64,000 nucleotides of DNA from Pyrus communis. Taxonomy: Eukaryota; Streptophyta; Magnoliopsida; Rosales; Rosaceae. How positions within the stretch are numbered: position 1 is the stretch's first letter; the number at the start of each line of letters is the position of its first letter. Location of the stretch: assembly GCF_963583255.1 (NCBI RefSeq), contig NC_084805.1:10284827-10348826 (forward strand), given 5' to 3'. A program made the translations under genes and the position numbers. Positions 46,313-59,621 of the stretch are shown piece after piece. Under the pieces are notes generated by a model. The model did no database searches. It had not been told where the DNA came from and saw nothing but the letters and a program-made list of their open reading frames with translations.

Positions 46313-47014
46313 ATGGCAAACCCATCGAACCTTAGCTTGGAATTGAGCCTTAGCAGTGATACGGGCGTGCCGCGTCAAGGTAACGTATGGCGCCCTTCTT
46401 TCTTATCTTCTAACGGTCCTCTCACAGGTGAAGACTCCGTGATGCAGGACGCCACAACAGCTACAATAGTAGCTAGGAACCTCCTCACTCCAAAAGATAG
46501 TAGGCTGCTGTCAGGACGGTCCGATGAGTTGGCCGTTCAAGAGTCCCTCGCACTTAGTGTTCAGTGTGCGAGTTCTGTGTCCAACATGGGCCAACGCCTG
46601 CTTGCCCGCTCCCGTCAGGTGGAATCATTGATGGCAGAGGTAGAAAGTCTTAAGCAAGAGATCCAGCAGCTTAAGTATGAGAATAGAAGTTTGCACGTGC
46701 TTGCAAACAACTATTCGACGGGCATGAAGAGGAAGCTTGATGAACTGCAAGAGTCTGAAGGTCGGATTCAAAGCGACCGTCAAAGGTTTTCTGCTTATCT
46801 CCAGAGGCACCTTTTTCCTGGCTCATCCAGCGCTTGGCCAAGTATTGAGGCCTGGAATGCTCTATCTTCGATGCCTCCCGCTCCGATGCCTCCTGCTCCG
46901 ATGCCTTCCGCTCCGATGCCTTCCGCTTCGATGCCTTCAGCTCCGATGCCTTCCGCTCCGATGCCTTCCGCTCCGACGCCTCGTAGTGGGGCTTCACGTA
47001 AACAACCTTTGTGA
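46313..47014 (+). CDS. Gene B of E2: coiled-coil, proline-rich protein of unknown function
   Basis: 233 codons, intact. It starts MANPSNLSLELSLSSD; the coiled coil covers about residues 105-155. The tail has a clean run of MPPAP/MPSAP/MPSAS units (46870-46977, 15 bases each) and ends GASRKQPL. Compared by eye with the copy at 1770, I count roughly as many silent as amino-acid-changing differences in the first 500 bases, and every indel keeps the frame. That hints at selection on the protein. Antisense to E2; no known domain recognised. Confidence 0.72.
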   Translation: MANPSNLSLELSLSSDTGVPRQGNVWRPSFLSSNGPLTGEDSVMQDATTATIVARNLLTPKDSRLLSGRSDELAVQESLALSVQCASSVSNMGQRLLARSRQVESLMAEVESLKQEIQQLKYENRSLHVLANNYSTGMKRKLDELQESEGRIQSDRQRFSAYLQRHLFPGSSSAWPSIEAWNALSSMPPAPMPPAPMPSAPMPSASMPSAPMPSAPMPSAPTPRSGASRKQPL

Positions 47015-47055
47015 AGCACCATCTTTCTCCATGTTTAGTATTTTATTTAATATAT

Positions 47056-47086
<31 letters not shown>

Positions 47087-47300
47087 CCAGTGCATTGGGT
47101 TGCCTCCCAAGTAGCGCTTTCTTTTACGTCTTGCAGCCGGACGAAGAACCCAATCACTCCAGGATACGTTCACGAATCGGATGAGAACTCCGAGTCATAA
47201 ACTAGTACCTAAAACAAGAAACAAAATAAGAGTAAGAATCTGGAATAAAAATAAAAACAAACGAAAATAAAACAATCCAAGGGATTAGCAAATTTTCTAA

Positions 47301-47318
47301 TCCCCGGCAACGGCGCCA
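47301..47318 (-). other. E2 primer-binding site, tRNA-Asp
   Basis: Perfect 18-base complement of the tRNA-Asp 3' end on the minus strand, five bases from the LTR. Confidence 0.92.
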
Positions 47319-47323
47319 AAATT

Positions 47324-49876
47324 TGATGCGAGATTTATACGCACACAAATTAATCCTCTTTTTCGTCAAATTGTAGTATATGTATAAGTAGGGATCGTTC
47401 TAGACCGGGGATTAGGAGGGATTGTTAATCACTTGGATTTGACTCAAAAACGTAAAAACAAAGTTAAAAACGTTCACAAAGACTCAAAGGACTCAAAACA
47501 AGTTCAAAAGACTCAAAACTGCCTAAAAACACTAACTAGGCAGTTTCTGACCTTAAACCCAATGTTGGACGAATTTAAGATTATGGTTTGATTCAAACGT
47601 AAAAACACAATATAAAACACTATACTAGACTCAAAGAATGCAAAACTAAACTTTAAAACACTAAAACAAACCAAAAGAGTCAAACATCACCCAAAACACT
47701 CAAAACTGCCTTAAAATCACTTTCTGGGCAGTTTTGAGCACTTTGGTGAATTTGGACGAAATTGTGTAACAAAATGAATCAAAACACTCATAAACACAAA
47801 CTAAAACACTTTCTAACTCAAAGAATGTAAAACTAAACACTTAAAACATTAAAACAAACCAAAAGACTCAAACATCACCCAAAACACTCAAAACTGCCTT
47901 AAAATCACTTTCTGGGCAGTTTTGAGCACTTTGGTGAATTTGGACGAAATTGGGAAATAAAATGAATCAAAACACTCATAAACACAAACTAAATGTATTT
48001 CTAACTAAATTGGACATTAAAGTAAAGGGGGATTGGTTTTGGATGAAATTAAACTAAAATGTACAGATTCGAATTAAAACAGATAGTATATATGAATGTG
48101 ATGAAATGAATGGATGAATGCTAGCTAGAAGGTTCTTCTCCACACATGTTACACTTGCAATGATTTCCAATTGCATTTCAATAAACCATTAATTCTCAAC
48201 ACCCCAAGTTAACCGTGATGCACTAATTAACCTTCAAATCTTCCTAACGTTATTGAATTGGATGATGCATGCGACAATTCAAAACATTCCCCACAAGTCC
48301 TCAACATGAATGCATAGAAGAGGTACAAGCAAGAATCATTACGCTCTATGAAAATTATAAGTGTTGACGAGGCATTCGTTACTATGATTGCATGAAACTT
48401 ATGCCAAGAATTCGTTTAACGCGATTGTTTATAAGCAACCTCCACTACTTGTGAATATAAGTTCGTAACTATTAGGTGAAACTCACTTATATTCTAGCGT
48501 CATATTCATGCATGAAAATTAAGCGTGCACTCTCAATAAACATACATAAATAAGTTATCAATCAAACGGTTAAACAAATTGAATCACAACTTATGAAACG
48601 CAATTAGAAGTAATCAAATCAAAATGTAAGCATAAACATATATTTCGAATTTCCTCATAACTTTGAAATCAAAGAAACACCTAAACATTCCAACAACTCA
48701 AACTTGAATTGTATGAACGTTTAGGCACTATTCTCTTCCATTCCTCATACGTACAAAACAAAGAGAATTGAATTTAAACATTGAAATCAAAGAAACACCT
48801 AAACATTCCAACAACTCAAACTTGAATTGTATGAACGTTTAGGCACTCTTCTCTTCCTCGTTGTTGTAGCACAAGGTCTAAGGATAGTTTGATGGTGTGA
48901 ATGGTTTGGGGAGTGGTGTTTGGATTAATAGGGAAGGCACGGCACAAGGGTGGTTTGATGTCTACATTTCTGCAATGGATGAGTGTTTGGAATGGATGAA
49001 TTTCTGGCACAAAGGCCTTATTTCTGTGGTGAATGGATTGTGTATGAATGAGTGTGAATGAATGAGTATTTATAGGTGAAATGGGGGGAACATGACAGCT
49101 AGGTTGCATGTGCACATGTTGGTTGAATGATTATGAGTGCATGTGGCTGAAATAGCATGTGGAATGGCTGGAAATGCAAGGAGAAGGCATGTGCACGGTT
49201 TTGGGAGAGAATGGGAGTGCAAGTGGCTGAAATGTTAGAGGAACAAGTGCATGTGGCTGCATTGTGGTGCAATGATGGAGGAACAATCTGAAAATGCAAG
49301 GTATGGCTGGAATGATTGTGTTTGTTTGAATGTGCATGTGATTAAATTAAAGGATGCAAAGTAAATAAATAATGAATGCATGTGTTGAATTATGAAGATG
49401 CATGTGCAATTAAGTGGAATGACAATCTGAAATGGGATAGGTACCCACGGCAATGATGATTTCTGGTGGTGTTTTGGGTGCATGTGGAATGAATGATTTC
49501 TTGGTGAGTGGATGCATGTGTTGATTAAAGGGGGAATGCAAAGGAAAAGCTAGAAATGCATGTGGAGTGGCTGCAAGGTGAATGAATAATGAAATGGGAA
49601 AGCATGTGCAAGGTTTTGGTGTGAATGATTGAATGTGCATGTGGCTGCAATGGAGGAGGAATCCTTCAATTTCGTCCATCCTCTTGGCTCCAAGCATATG
49701 ATATCCATTCCAATCTCTAATTTGCTCCAAAAGGCTCCAAAAGGCATCCTTTTGCATACTTTGCCCTTAGAACCTGAAAACACACAAAAGAAGCATAAAG
49801 GACTAAAATAACTAAAGAAACATAACGTAAATGCACGAGAACAAGCCATTTAAGTCGCATGAATATGCTCCTATCA
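47324..49876 (-). mobile_element. E2 5' LTR (minus), shared with a second partial internal region
   Basis: 2,553 bp, TGATGCGAG to GCTCCTATCA. On its far side (49877 onward) there is no flanking target site but another copy of the 3' untranslated block. This LTR therefore sits between two internal regions, the signature of recombination between two elements of the same family. Confidence 0.87.
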
Positions 49877-50770
49877 AATACCCCCACACTTATCTTTTGC
49901 TGGTCCTCGAGCAAAACAAAACAACAAAAGAACACGAAACTAGACAAAACGAACAAAACACAACCTACACCTTCCAACAATCGTCTCACGGATTTCCAAT
50001 GCACATGACAAGTTAAAAATCATTAGTCCCATAGATTTTTGTCATCTTCACACTTAAGTACATTCTTACTCATAGTCACCACATATTATTTCACAATTAA
50101 GCATTTAAAACTATGTTTTGAATGTAGTAACATGCCTTAGAGAATTTGCTCAAATCCTTACAAGATATGCACTCGTTTTTCACACAGATTTTCTGACTAC
50201 ACACCCTACACTAGGTATATGTGAGAAGATTGATGTAAACATGTAGACGAACACTCACATATGTTATAACAAGGAAAGCATTTTCTGGAATTATTAACAT
50301 GTATATATATGATCTCATGAATGGAATGCTACTACTTAGAACGAGAACCAGTGATTCCATCAGCTCATATCAATTCCAAACTCCACATTATTGAACACAT
50401 AACGATCAAGATAGAAGCATAAGGGTTGAAACGGGGCTAAAGGTGTTTGGCTAACAAAGAAAGGATAGGGAAAACAAATGTTCTTTAAGCAATAGTGAGC
50501 AAAGTATTGAATTAGGCACTTAGAATTCCCTTTAGAACGCAGAAGTCAACTTTGAACACCCAAGGGGAAGTCACACAAAACTTAGGGCCATATTCAAACT
50601 TTTTGGGCCCTTTCTTCAACAATCACACTTGTGAGTCCATTCTCACTTATTTTCACTCTTTTTCTTTCTTTTCTTCTTCTTTTTCTCACATTTTTTTTTT
50701 CCGTGCCTCCTTTAAGACTTAGGCACATACATACACACAAAAATCCCTTCCCCCACACTTATTTTCTGCA
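49877..50770 (-). mobile_element. Second, truncated copy of the E2-type 3' internal block
   Basis: 894 bp that I read as essentially identical to 43199-44092 (polypurine tract, GGTCCTCGAGC, T-rich tract, CCGTGCCTCC). It stops after TTTTCTGCAAC, where orientation flips to plus. No coding sequence. Confidence 0.82.
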
Positions 50771-52569
50771 ACCGACTGCCTGGAATCGATTCCTGATTGC
50801 TTACCTAGCGTTGCTCTCGAGTAGTCATCTTCAACGGTTGACACACTTCCAGAGAAGGGACCACTTCTGCAAGGGGAGCAAGCAAGGCAAAGGAAAATGA
50901 TACATTGAAGCATGTGGAGACAAACATAGGCTGAGTTATCCTCCAACCCTTTTCAATACGAATTGGAAAGATTGAACAAAGAAACAGACCAAAGGAGTAA
51001 GCTCAGACCTTCGGGGGAGACCAAAAGAATCCTGCTGCCCATTTCAATAGTAGCACAAAGGAAAATCAACGATGGGAGGAACCCCTGTGGAATCAACAAC
51101 ATCAAGCCTCAATGCAATCACCAAGGAGAAGAGGGAATTTACACTCCATAACCAGATTTGCGTCTCTAAACTCTTCTCTTTGTTAATTACATTCTGCCAT
51201 GTTTAGTATGTTTAAGTGCTTTTTGTGTGTTTACTTATGTTTTGTGTGAATCTATGCTTAAAACATTGAGGACAATGTTTGATTTAAGTGTGGGGGGGTA
51301 ACTAATGTTGTTAATGCAAATTCGTGGGATTTTATCACCCATAACTTCAAATGTTGTTCCTTGCTGTTTTAAGGTGTTTTTAAGTTGTTTTAGAGTGTTT
51401 TAGTATGTTTTATTTTTATAACTCCGAAAATACCATAAAAAATTGAAAAAAATTGTTTTGAAAAGCCTAAAAAGAGTGTTTTGAGTCGTTTTTGTGTGTT
51501 TGTGACTTAGGGTACCTTCCAACACAATGATAAGGATTTGGTTTGTAATTGCATGACTGTTAAAAAGAATTATTAACATAGAGAAAAGTTTGATTTACTC
51601 TTGGTAAATGCTTGGTTATGGTTATAATGTATGACTTCACATGCAATCATAAAAGAAAAATTTGTTTTTGTAACATGCTTGAAGGAAGGAACTAAAACAA
51701 ACGCTACAACCCTGTGAGACTCGAGCCATTACTTTCTTTGGAGAGTGATTTTCTGTGATTCTTTGTTTTCTAAAGTTGTTGCTTGATCTCATTATTCCTT
51801 GCTTGGTTGCTACTTAGAATGCAATTGTATCATGATAGAACTAAATGCTAGAACTTATATCCATTTCATTCAAAGCATGACATTGAATTGCATAATATAT
51901 ATCAAGATGAAGTTGTGTTGTTGCCACCATAGCTAAATAGCCTTACTTCCCATATTTCGTATATATTAGTTTTAACCCCGTTGAGCCTCGTTTAGCCTAT
52001 TTTCTTTGCTAACCAAATCACCCCTTACCTAACCTAGAGTAGGACTTTCCTATACCCTTGTTCTTGAAGTATAGTGAGCATGACTTAAAAGAATTCCTTT
52101 TGATTAATATGTTGCAGAAAATAAGTGTGGGGGAAGGGATTTTTGTGTGTATGTATGTGCCTAAGTCTTAAAGGAGGCACGGGAAAAAGAAAAAAAAAAT
52201 GTGAGAAAAAGAAGAAGAAAAGAAAGAAAAAGAGTGAAAATAAGTGATAATGGACTCACAAGTGTGATTGTTGAAGAAAGGGCCCAAAAAGTTTGAATAT
52301 GGCCCTAAGTTTTGTGTGACTTCCCCTTGGGTGTTCAAAGTTGACTTCTGCGTTCTAAAGGGAATTCTAAGTGCCTAATTCAATACTTTGCTCACTATTG
52401 CTTAAAGAACATTTGTTTTCCCTATCCTTTCTTTGTTAGCCAAACACCTTTAGCCCCGTTTTGTCTAGTTGGAAGGTGTAGGTTGTGTTTTGTTCGTTTT
52501 GTCTAGTTTCGTGTTCTTTTGTTGTTTTGTTTTGCTCGAGGACCAGCAAAAGATAAGTGTGGGGGTATT
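50771..52569 (+). mobile_element. E3 3' internal segment (plus strand)
   Basis: It begins inside the gene B upstream block (CTGCCTGGAATC... reversed relative to gene B), holds the 62-codon ORF (50963-51151), the AACATTGAGGACAATG/GTGTGGGGGG motif (51263-51298), an A-rich tract (52185-52240) and the polypurine tract before 52570. Compared with 49877-50770, about 0.4 kb is missing near 52465, replaced by a few bases (TGTCTAGTT). Gene B itself is not included. Confidence 0.78.
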
Positions 52570-54871
52570 TGATAGGAGCATATTCATGCGACTTAAATGG
52601 CTTGTTCTCGTGCATTTACGTTATGTTTCTTTAGTTATTTTAGTCCTTTATGCTTCTTTTGTGTGTTTTCAGGTTCTAAGGGCAAAGTATGCAAAAGGAT
52701 GCCTTTTGGAGCCTTTTGGAGCAAATTAGAGATTGGAATGGATATCATATGCTTGGAGCCAAGAGGATGGACGAAATTGAAGGATTCCTCCTCCATTGCA
52801 GCCACATGCACATTCAATCATTCACACCAAAACCTTGCACATGCTTTCCCATTTCATTATTCATTCACCTTGCAGCCACTCCACATGCATTTCTAGCTTT
52901 TCCTTTGCATTCCCCCTTTAATCAACACATGCATCCACTCACCAAGAAATCATTCATTCCACATGCACCCAAAACACCACCAGAAATCATCATTGCCGTG
53001 GGTACCTATCCCATTTCAGATTGTCATTCCACTTCATTGCACATGCATCTTCATAATTCAACACATGCATTCATTATTTATTTACTTTGCATCCTTTAAT
53101 TTAATCACATGCACATTCAAACAAACACAATCATTCCAGCCATACCTTGCATTTTCAGATTGTTCCTCTATCATTGCACCACAATGCAGCCACATGCACT
53201 TGTTCCTCTAACATTTCAGCCACTTGCACTCCCATTCTCTCCCAAAACCGTGCACATGCCTTCTCCTTGCATTTCCAGCCATTCCACATGCTATTTCAGC
53301 CACATGCACTCATAATCATTCAACCAACATGTGCACATGCAACCTAGCTGTCATGTTCCCCCCATTTCCCCTATAAATACTCATTCATTCACACTCATTC
53401 AGACACAATCCATTCACCACAGAAATAAGGCCTTTGTGCCAAAAATTCATCCATTCATAACACTCTTCCATAAACTCATCCATTGCAGAAATGTAGACAT
53501 CAAACCACCCTTGTGCCGTGCCTTCCCTATTAATCCAAACACCACTCCCCAAACCATTCACACCATCAAACTATCCTTAGACCTTGTGCTACAACAACGA
53601 GGAAGAGAAGAGTGCCTAAACGTTCATACAATTCAAGTTTGAGTTGTTGGAATGTTTAGGTGTTTCTTTGATTTCAATGTTTAAATTCAATTCTCTTTGT
53701 TTTGTACGTATGAGGAATGGAAGAGAAGAGTGCCTAAACGTTCATACAATTCAAGTTTGAGTTGTTGGAATGTTTAGGTGTTTCTTTGATTTCAAAGTTG
53801 TGAGGAAATTCGAAATATATGTTTATGCTTACATTTTGATTTGATTACTTCTAATTGCGTTTCATAAGTTGTGATTCAATTTGTTTAACCGTTTGATTGA
53901 TAACTTATTTATGTATGTTTATTGAGAGTGCACGCTTAATTTTCATGCATGAATATGACGCTAGAATATAAGTGAGTTTCACCTAATAGTTACGAACTTA
54001 TATTCACAAGTAGTGGAGGTTGCTTATAAACAATCGCGTTAAACGAATTCTTGGCATAAGTTTCATGCAATCATAGTAACGAATGCCTCGTCAACACTTA
54101 TAATTTTCATAGAGCGTAATGATTCTTGCTTGTACCTCTTCTATGCATTCATGTTGAGGACTTGTGGGGAATGTTTTGAATTGTCGCATGCATCATCCAA
54201 TTCAATAACGTTAGGAAGATTTGAAGGTTAATTAGTGCATCACGGTTAACTTGGGGTGTTGAGAATTCATGGTTTATTGAAATGCAATTGGAAATCTTTT
54301 TATTATGCAAGTGTAACATGTGTGGAGAAGAACCTTCTAGCTAGCATTCATCCATTCATTTCATCACATTCATATATACTATCTGTTTTAATTTGAATCT
54401 GTACATTTTAGTTTAATTTCATCCAAAACCAATCCCCCTTTACTTTAATGTCCAATTTAGTTAGAAATACATTTAGTTTGTGCTTTTAAGTGTTTTGATT
54501 CATTTTATTTCCCAATTTCGTCCAAATTCACCAAAGTGCTCAAAACTGCCCAGAAAGTGATTTTAAGGCAGTTTTGAGTGTTTTGGATGATGTTTGAGTC
54601 TTTTGGTTTGTTTTAATGTTTTAAGTGTTTAGTTTTACATTCTTTGAGTTAGAAAGTGTTTTAGTTTGTGTTTATGAGTGTTTTGATTCATTTTGTTACA
54701 CAATTTCGTCCAAATTCACCAAAGTGCTCAAAACTGCCCAGAAAGTGATTTTAAGGCAGTTTTGAGTGTTTTGGGTGATGTTTGAGTCTTTTGGTTTGTT
54801 TTAGTGTTTTAAAGTTTAGTTTTGCATTCTTTGAGTCTAGTATAGTGTTTTATATTGTGTTTTTACGTTTG

Positions 54872-57800
54872 TGATAGGAGCATATTTATGCGACTTAAAT
54901 GGCTTGTTCTCGTACATTTACGTTATGTTTCTTTAGTTATTTTAGTACTTTAAGCTATTTTCGTGTGTTTGTAGGTCCAAAGGGCTAAAGGAGCAAAAAG
55001 ATGCATTTTGGAGACTTTTGGAGCACTTTTGGGCTAAGGACGGATAGCTTATGCTTGAAGCCAAAGTGTTGGACGAAATTGAAGACCTAATTGGAGCCAA
55101 AGTGTTGGAACCTTGTTCTCTTTAGTTTTAGGACATTTAAACCTTTCCTAATCCCAATCATGCCATGCATAACACACATCCATTCTAACACATTGCCATT
55201 GCACATGCATTTCCTTCATTAGTTAACCCACATGCACTTATCACTTATCATCACCACATATCATATCACTTAATCACTTATCACTTATCATCACCACTTA
55301 ACCACTTATCATATCATAACCACATATCATATCACTTATCACTTATCACTTAACATAACATCCACCTACTTCACCTACAACATCCACTTCACCTACAACA
55401 TCCACCTACTTCACCTACAACATCCACCCACTTCACCTACAACATCCACCTACTTCACCTACAAATGACATAGCCATATGTTCCCTCCACTACTCCTATA
55501 AATACCCTTGCATTCATTCATTCATGGACATCTCATTTCATACACAACACACCACAAACACATCCCTTTCTCTCTTAGCCATGAGTCTCCCTTAGAATCC
55601 AAAAACCATCTTTCCATTTCCATCACTCCTCTTCCATTCCACACTTCCATCCCCCAAACCAATTATCCCTAGACCTTATGCTACAATAAAGAGGAAGAGA
55701 AGAGAGCCTAAACGTTCATACAATTCAAGTTTGAGTTGTTGGAATGTTTAGGCGTTTCTTTGATTTCAATGTTTAATTTCAATTCTCTTTGTTTTGTATG
55801 AGGAACTAAACCCCCCTTTAGCTAGGGGGTGATTCGAAATATATGTTTATGCTTGCATTTTGATTTGATTACTTCTAATTACGTTTCATAAGTTGTGAAT
55901 TCAATTTGTTTAACTGTTTTATTGATAACCTATTTATGTATGTTTATTGATAGGAGCATATTCATGCGACTTAAATGGCTTGTTCTCGTGCATTTACGTT
56001 ATGTTTCTTTAGTTATTTTAGTACTTTAAGCTATTTTCGTGTGTTTGTAGGTCCAAAGGGCTAAAGGAGCAAAAAGATGCATTTTGGAGATTTTTGGAGC
56101 ACTTTTGGGCTAAGGATGGATAGCTTATGCTTGGAGCCAAAGTGTTGGACGAAATTGAAGACCTAATTGGAGCCAAAGTGTTGGAACCTTGTTCTCTTTA
56201 GTTTTAGGACATTTAAACCTTTCCTAATCCCAATCATGCCATGCATAACACACATCCATTCTAACACATTGTCATTGCACATGCATTTCCTTCATTAATT
56301 AACCCACATGCTCCCATTACTTATCATAACCACATATCATATCACTTATCACTTATCACTTATTATCATCACTTTATCATATCACTTATCACTTATCACT
56401 TATCATAACCACTTATCACATCATAACCACATATCATATCACTTATCACTTATCACTTATCATCATCACTTTAGCTTTAATTCACATGCACATTCACTCA
56501 CCACAAACATTTCACATGCTTTCCTATTCAATTAAATCAGCCACATGCATTCATCATCATAACCTAGCTGTCATTCCACTTCATTGCACATGCATCTTCA
56601 AATAAATCAGATTTCCATCATATTCACATGCATTCCATCTTTTAATTTAATCACATGCACATTCACCTTGCTTTGCAGAAAATCCACTTCATAACACATG
56701 CATCTTGGCAGATTTCACATGCACTCATGCACATTCACCTTAATCATTCACATAGCTTTAATCCACATGCATTTCCACCTAGATTTCCACCTCACAACCA
56801 CCAGAAATCAACCAAAACCGTGCATTCCCTTTCATTTCTGTCAAAGCACATGCATTTCCACCCTTTAATCACATGCACAAACAGCACATGCATCTCCCAT
56901 CACCATTTCAGATTTCCACCAAGTTCCTAGCTGTCATGTTCCCCCCATTTCACCTATAAATACTCATTCATTCATTCTCATTCATACACAATTCACTCCT
57001 CCATTTCAGAAATTCATCCATTGTACATACCACAACACAAACCCTTCCATTTTCAGAATGTAGACCATCACAAACTGCCCTTGGTGCCGTGGCCTTGAGG
57101 CACCACTCCCTTACAATCCAAACACCATCCTTCCATATTCCACCACTCCCCAAACCATTCACACCATCAAACTATCCCTAGACCTTGTGCTACAACGAAG
57201 AGGAAGAGAAGAGTGCCTAAACGTTCATACAATTCAAGTTTGAGTTGTTGGAATGTTTAGGTGTTTCTTTGATTTCAATGTTTAATTTCAATGCTCTTTG
57301 TTTTGTACGAATGAGGAATGGAAGATAAGAGGGCCTAAACGTTCATACAATTCAAGTTTGAGTTGTTGGAATGTTTAGGTGTTTCTTTGATTCTCTTTGT
57401 TTTGTACCATGAGGAACTAAACCCCCCTTGGTTAGGGGGTGATTCGAATATATGTTTATGCTTGCATTTTGATTTGAATACTTCTAATTGCGTTTCATAA
57501 GTTGTGGATTCAATTTGTTTAACCGTTTGATTGATAACTTATTTATGTATGTTTATTGAGAATGCGCGCTTAATTTTCATGCATGAATATGACGCTAGAA
57601 TATAAGTAAGTTTCACCTAATCGTTATGAACTTATATTCACAAGTAGTGGAGGTTGCTTATAAACAATCGCGTTAAACAAATTCTTGGCATAAGTTTCAT
57701 GCAATCCATAGTAACGAATGCCTCGTCAACACTTATAATTTTCATAGAGCGTAATGATTCTTGCTTGTATCTCTTCTATGCATTCATGTTGAGGACTTGT

Positions 57801-59621
57801 GGGGAATGTTTTGAATTGTTGTATGCGCTAACCCATCCAATTCAATAACGTTAGGAAGATTTGAAGGTTAATTAGTGCATCACGGTTAACCCGGGGTGTT
57901 GAGTTTCATGGTTTATTGAAATGCAATTGGAAATCATTTTATTATGCAAGTATAACATGTATGGAGATGAACCCCTTAACCATTCTATCATCCATTCATT
58001 CTATTCCATCAAATTCATCTTTACTATCTGTTTTAATTTGAATCTGTACATTTAATTTAATTTCGTCCAAATCTCAATCCCCCTTTACTTTATTGTCTAA
58101 TTTAGTTAGAAAGTGTCTTAGTTTGTGTTTATGAGTGTTTTGATTCATTTTATTTCCCAATTTCGTCCAAATTCACCAAAGTGCTCAAAACTGCCCAGAA
58201 AGTGATTTTAAGGCAGTTTTGAGTGTTTTGGGTGATGTTTGAGTCTTTTGGTTTGTTTTAATGTTTTAAGTGTTTAGTTTTACATTCTTTGAGTTAGAAA
58301 GTGTTTTAGTTTGTGTTTATGAGTGTTTTGATTCATTTTGTTACACAATTTCGTCCAAATTCACCAAAGTGCTCAAAACTGCCCAGAAAGTGATTTTAAG
58401 GCAGTTTTGAGTGTTTTGGGTGATGTTTGAGTCTTTTGGTTTGTTTTAATATTTTAAGTGTTTAGTTTTACATTCTTTGAGTTAGTTTAGTGTTTTATAT
58501 TGTGTTTTTACGTTCTTGAGTCAAGTTATTACTTAATTTCGTCCAAATTTGTGTTTGTGCTCAAATCTGCCCAGAAAGTGGTTTTTAGGCAGATTTGAGT
58601 GTGTTTGTGTTGTTTTGAGTCTTTTGGTTTGTCTTAGTGTTTTAAAGTTTAGTTTTGCATTCTTTGAGTCTAGTATAGTGTTTCATATTGTTATTTTACG
58701 TTTTTGAGTCAAATCCAAGTGGTTAACAATCCCTCCTAATCCCCGGTCCAGAACGATCCCTACTTGCATACTTACTACAATTTGACAAAAAGAGGGTTTA
58801 ATTTGTGTGCGTATAAATCTCGCATCATTTATTGAGAGTGCACACTTAATTTTCATGCATGAATTTGACGCTAGAATATAAGTGAATTTCACCTAATCGT
58901 TATGAACTTATATTCACAAGTAGTGGAGGTTGCTTATAAACAATCGCGTTAAACGAATTCTTGGCATAAGTTTCATGCAATCATAGTAACGAATGCCTCG
59001 TCAACACTTATAGTTTTCATAATGCTTAATGATCTTTGATTGTATCTTTATTGTGTTGTTCACGTAAAGGACTTTTGGAGAATGTTGTGAATTGCGTTGC
59101 GCTAACCCATCCAATTCATTAACTTAAGGAAAACTTGACGGTTAATTTAAGCGGACCTAATTAACCCGGGGTGATGAGTTTAATAATTTATTGAAATGTA
59201 ATTGGAAATCTTTTTATTATGCAAGTGTAACATATGTGGAGATGATCCCCTTAGCTATTCTATCATCCATTCATTCCATTTCATCAATTTCATATTTACA
59301 TTCTGTTTTAATTTGTTCATTTAATTTAATTTCGTATAAACTTAAATCCCCCTTTACTTTAATGTCAATTTAGTTAGAAATCATTTTAGTTTGTGTTTTT
59401 AAAAGCATTTTGAGTTTTTGGTTTGTTTTAGAGTTTTAAAGTTTAGTTTTACATTCTTTGAGTCTAATTTAGTGTTTTATATTGCATTTTTACGTTTTTG
59501 AGTCAAATCCAAGTGATTAACAATCCCTCCTAATCCCCGGTCCAGAACGATCCCTACTTATACTTATACTATAATTTGACGAAAAGAGGGTTTAATTTGT
59601 GCGCGTATAAATCCCGCATCA
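54872..59621 (+). mobile_element. Solo LTR inside the E3 3' LTR, itself interrupted
   Basis: Target duplication GTTTG (54867-54871 and 59622-59626). Own parts are 54872-55947 and 58833-59621, about 1.87 kb together. It carries the ATCACTTATC-type tract (55226-55360) and the reverse complement of the 22-base minisatellite (about 55361-55465), marking it as E1-like. TATA box 55497-55504. Confidence 0.9.
55948..58827 (+). mobile_element. Solo LTR nested within a solo LTR
   Basis: 2,880 bp, TGATAGGAGC...CTCGCATCA, with target duplication TTTAT (55943-55947 and 58828-58832). It contains a longer TATCACTTATCA tract (56316-56468), a CATGCA-rich stretch, a TATA box (56954-56961) and a duplicated AAACTGCC core (58130-58220 and 58320-58410). 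It is the youngest layer of a three-deep LTR stack. Confidence 0.92.

Larger units (their letters stand above)
43199..47323 (-). mobile_element. E2 internal region (minus strand)
   Basis: From polypurine tract (AATACCCCCACACTTA reversed, 43199 onward) through the 3' untranslated block (second purine motif about 44903-44935), a 62-codon minus ORF (45048-45236, counterpart of 19255-19443), the gene B upstream region (about 45350-46312), gene B (46313-47014), poly-T (47061-47086), the post-pol motif (47091-47110) to the PBS. No gag-pol. It shares the E1 layout and is about 4.1 kb long. Confidence 0.82.

Noticed and set aside
55226..55465. Regular short repeats with spacers, superficially CRISPR-like
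   Set aside because: Degenerate micro- and minisatellite units with no unique spacers, inside a plant LTR.
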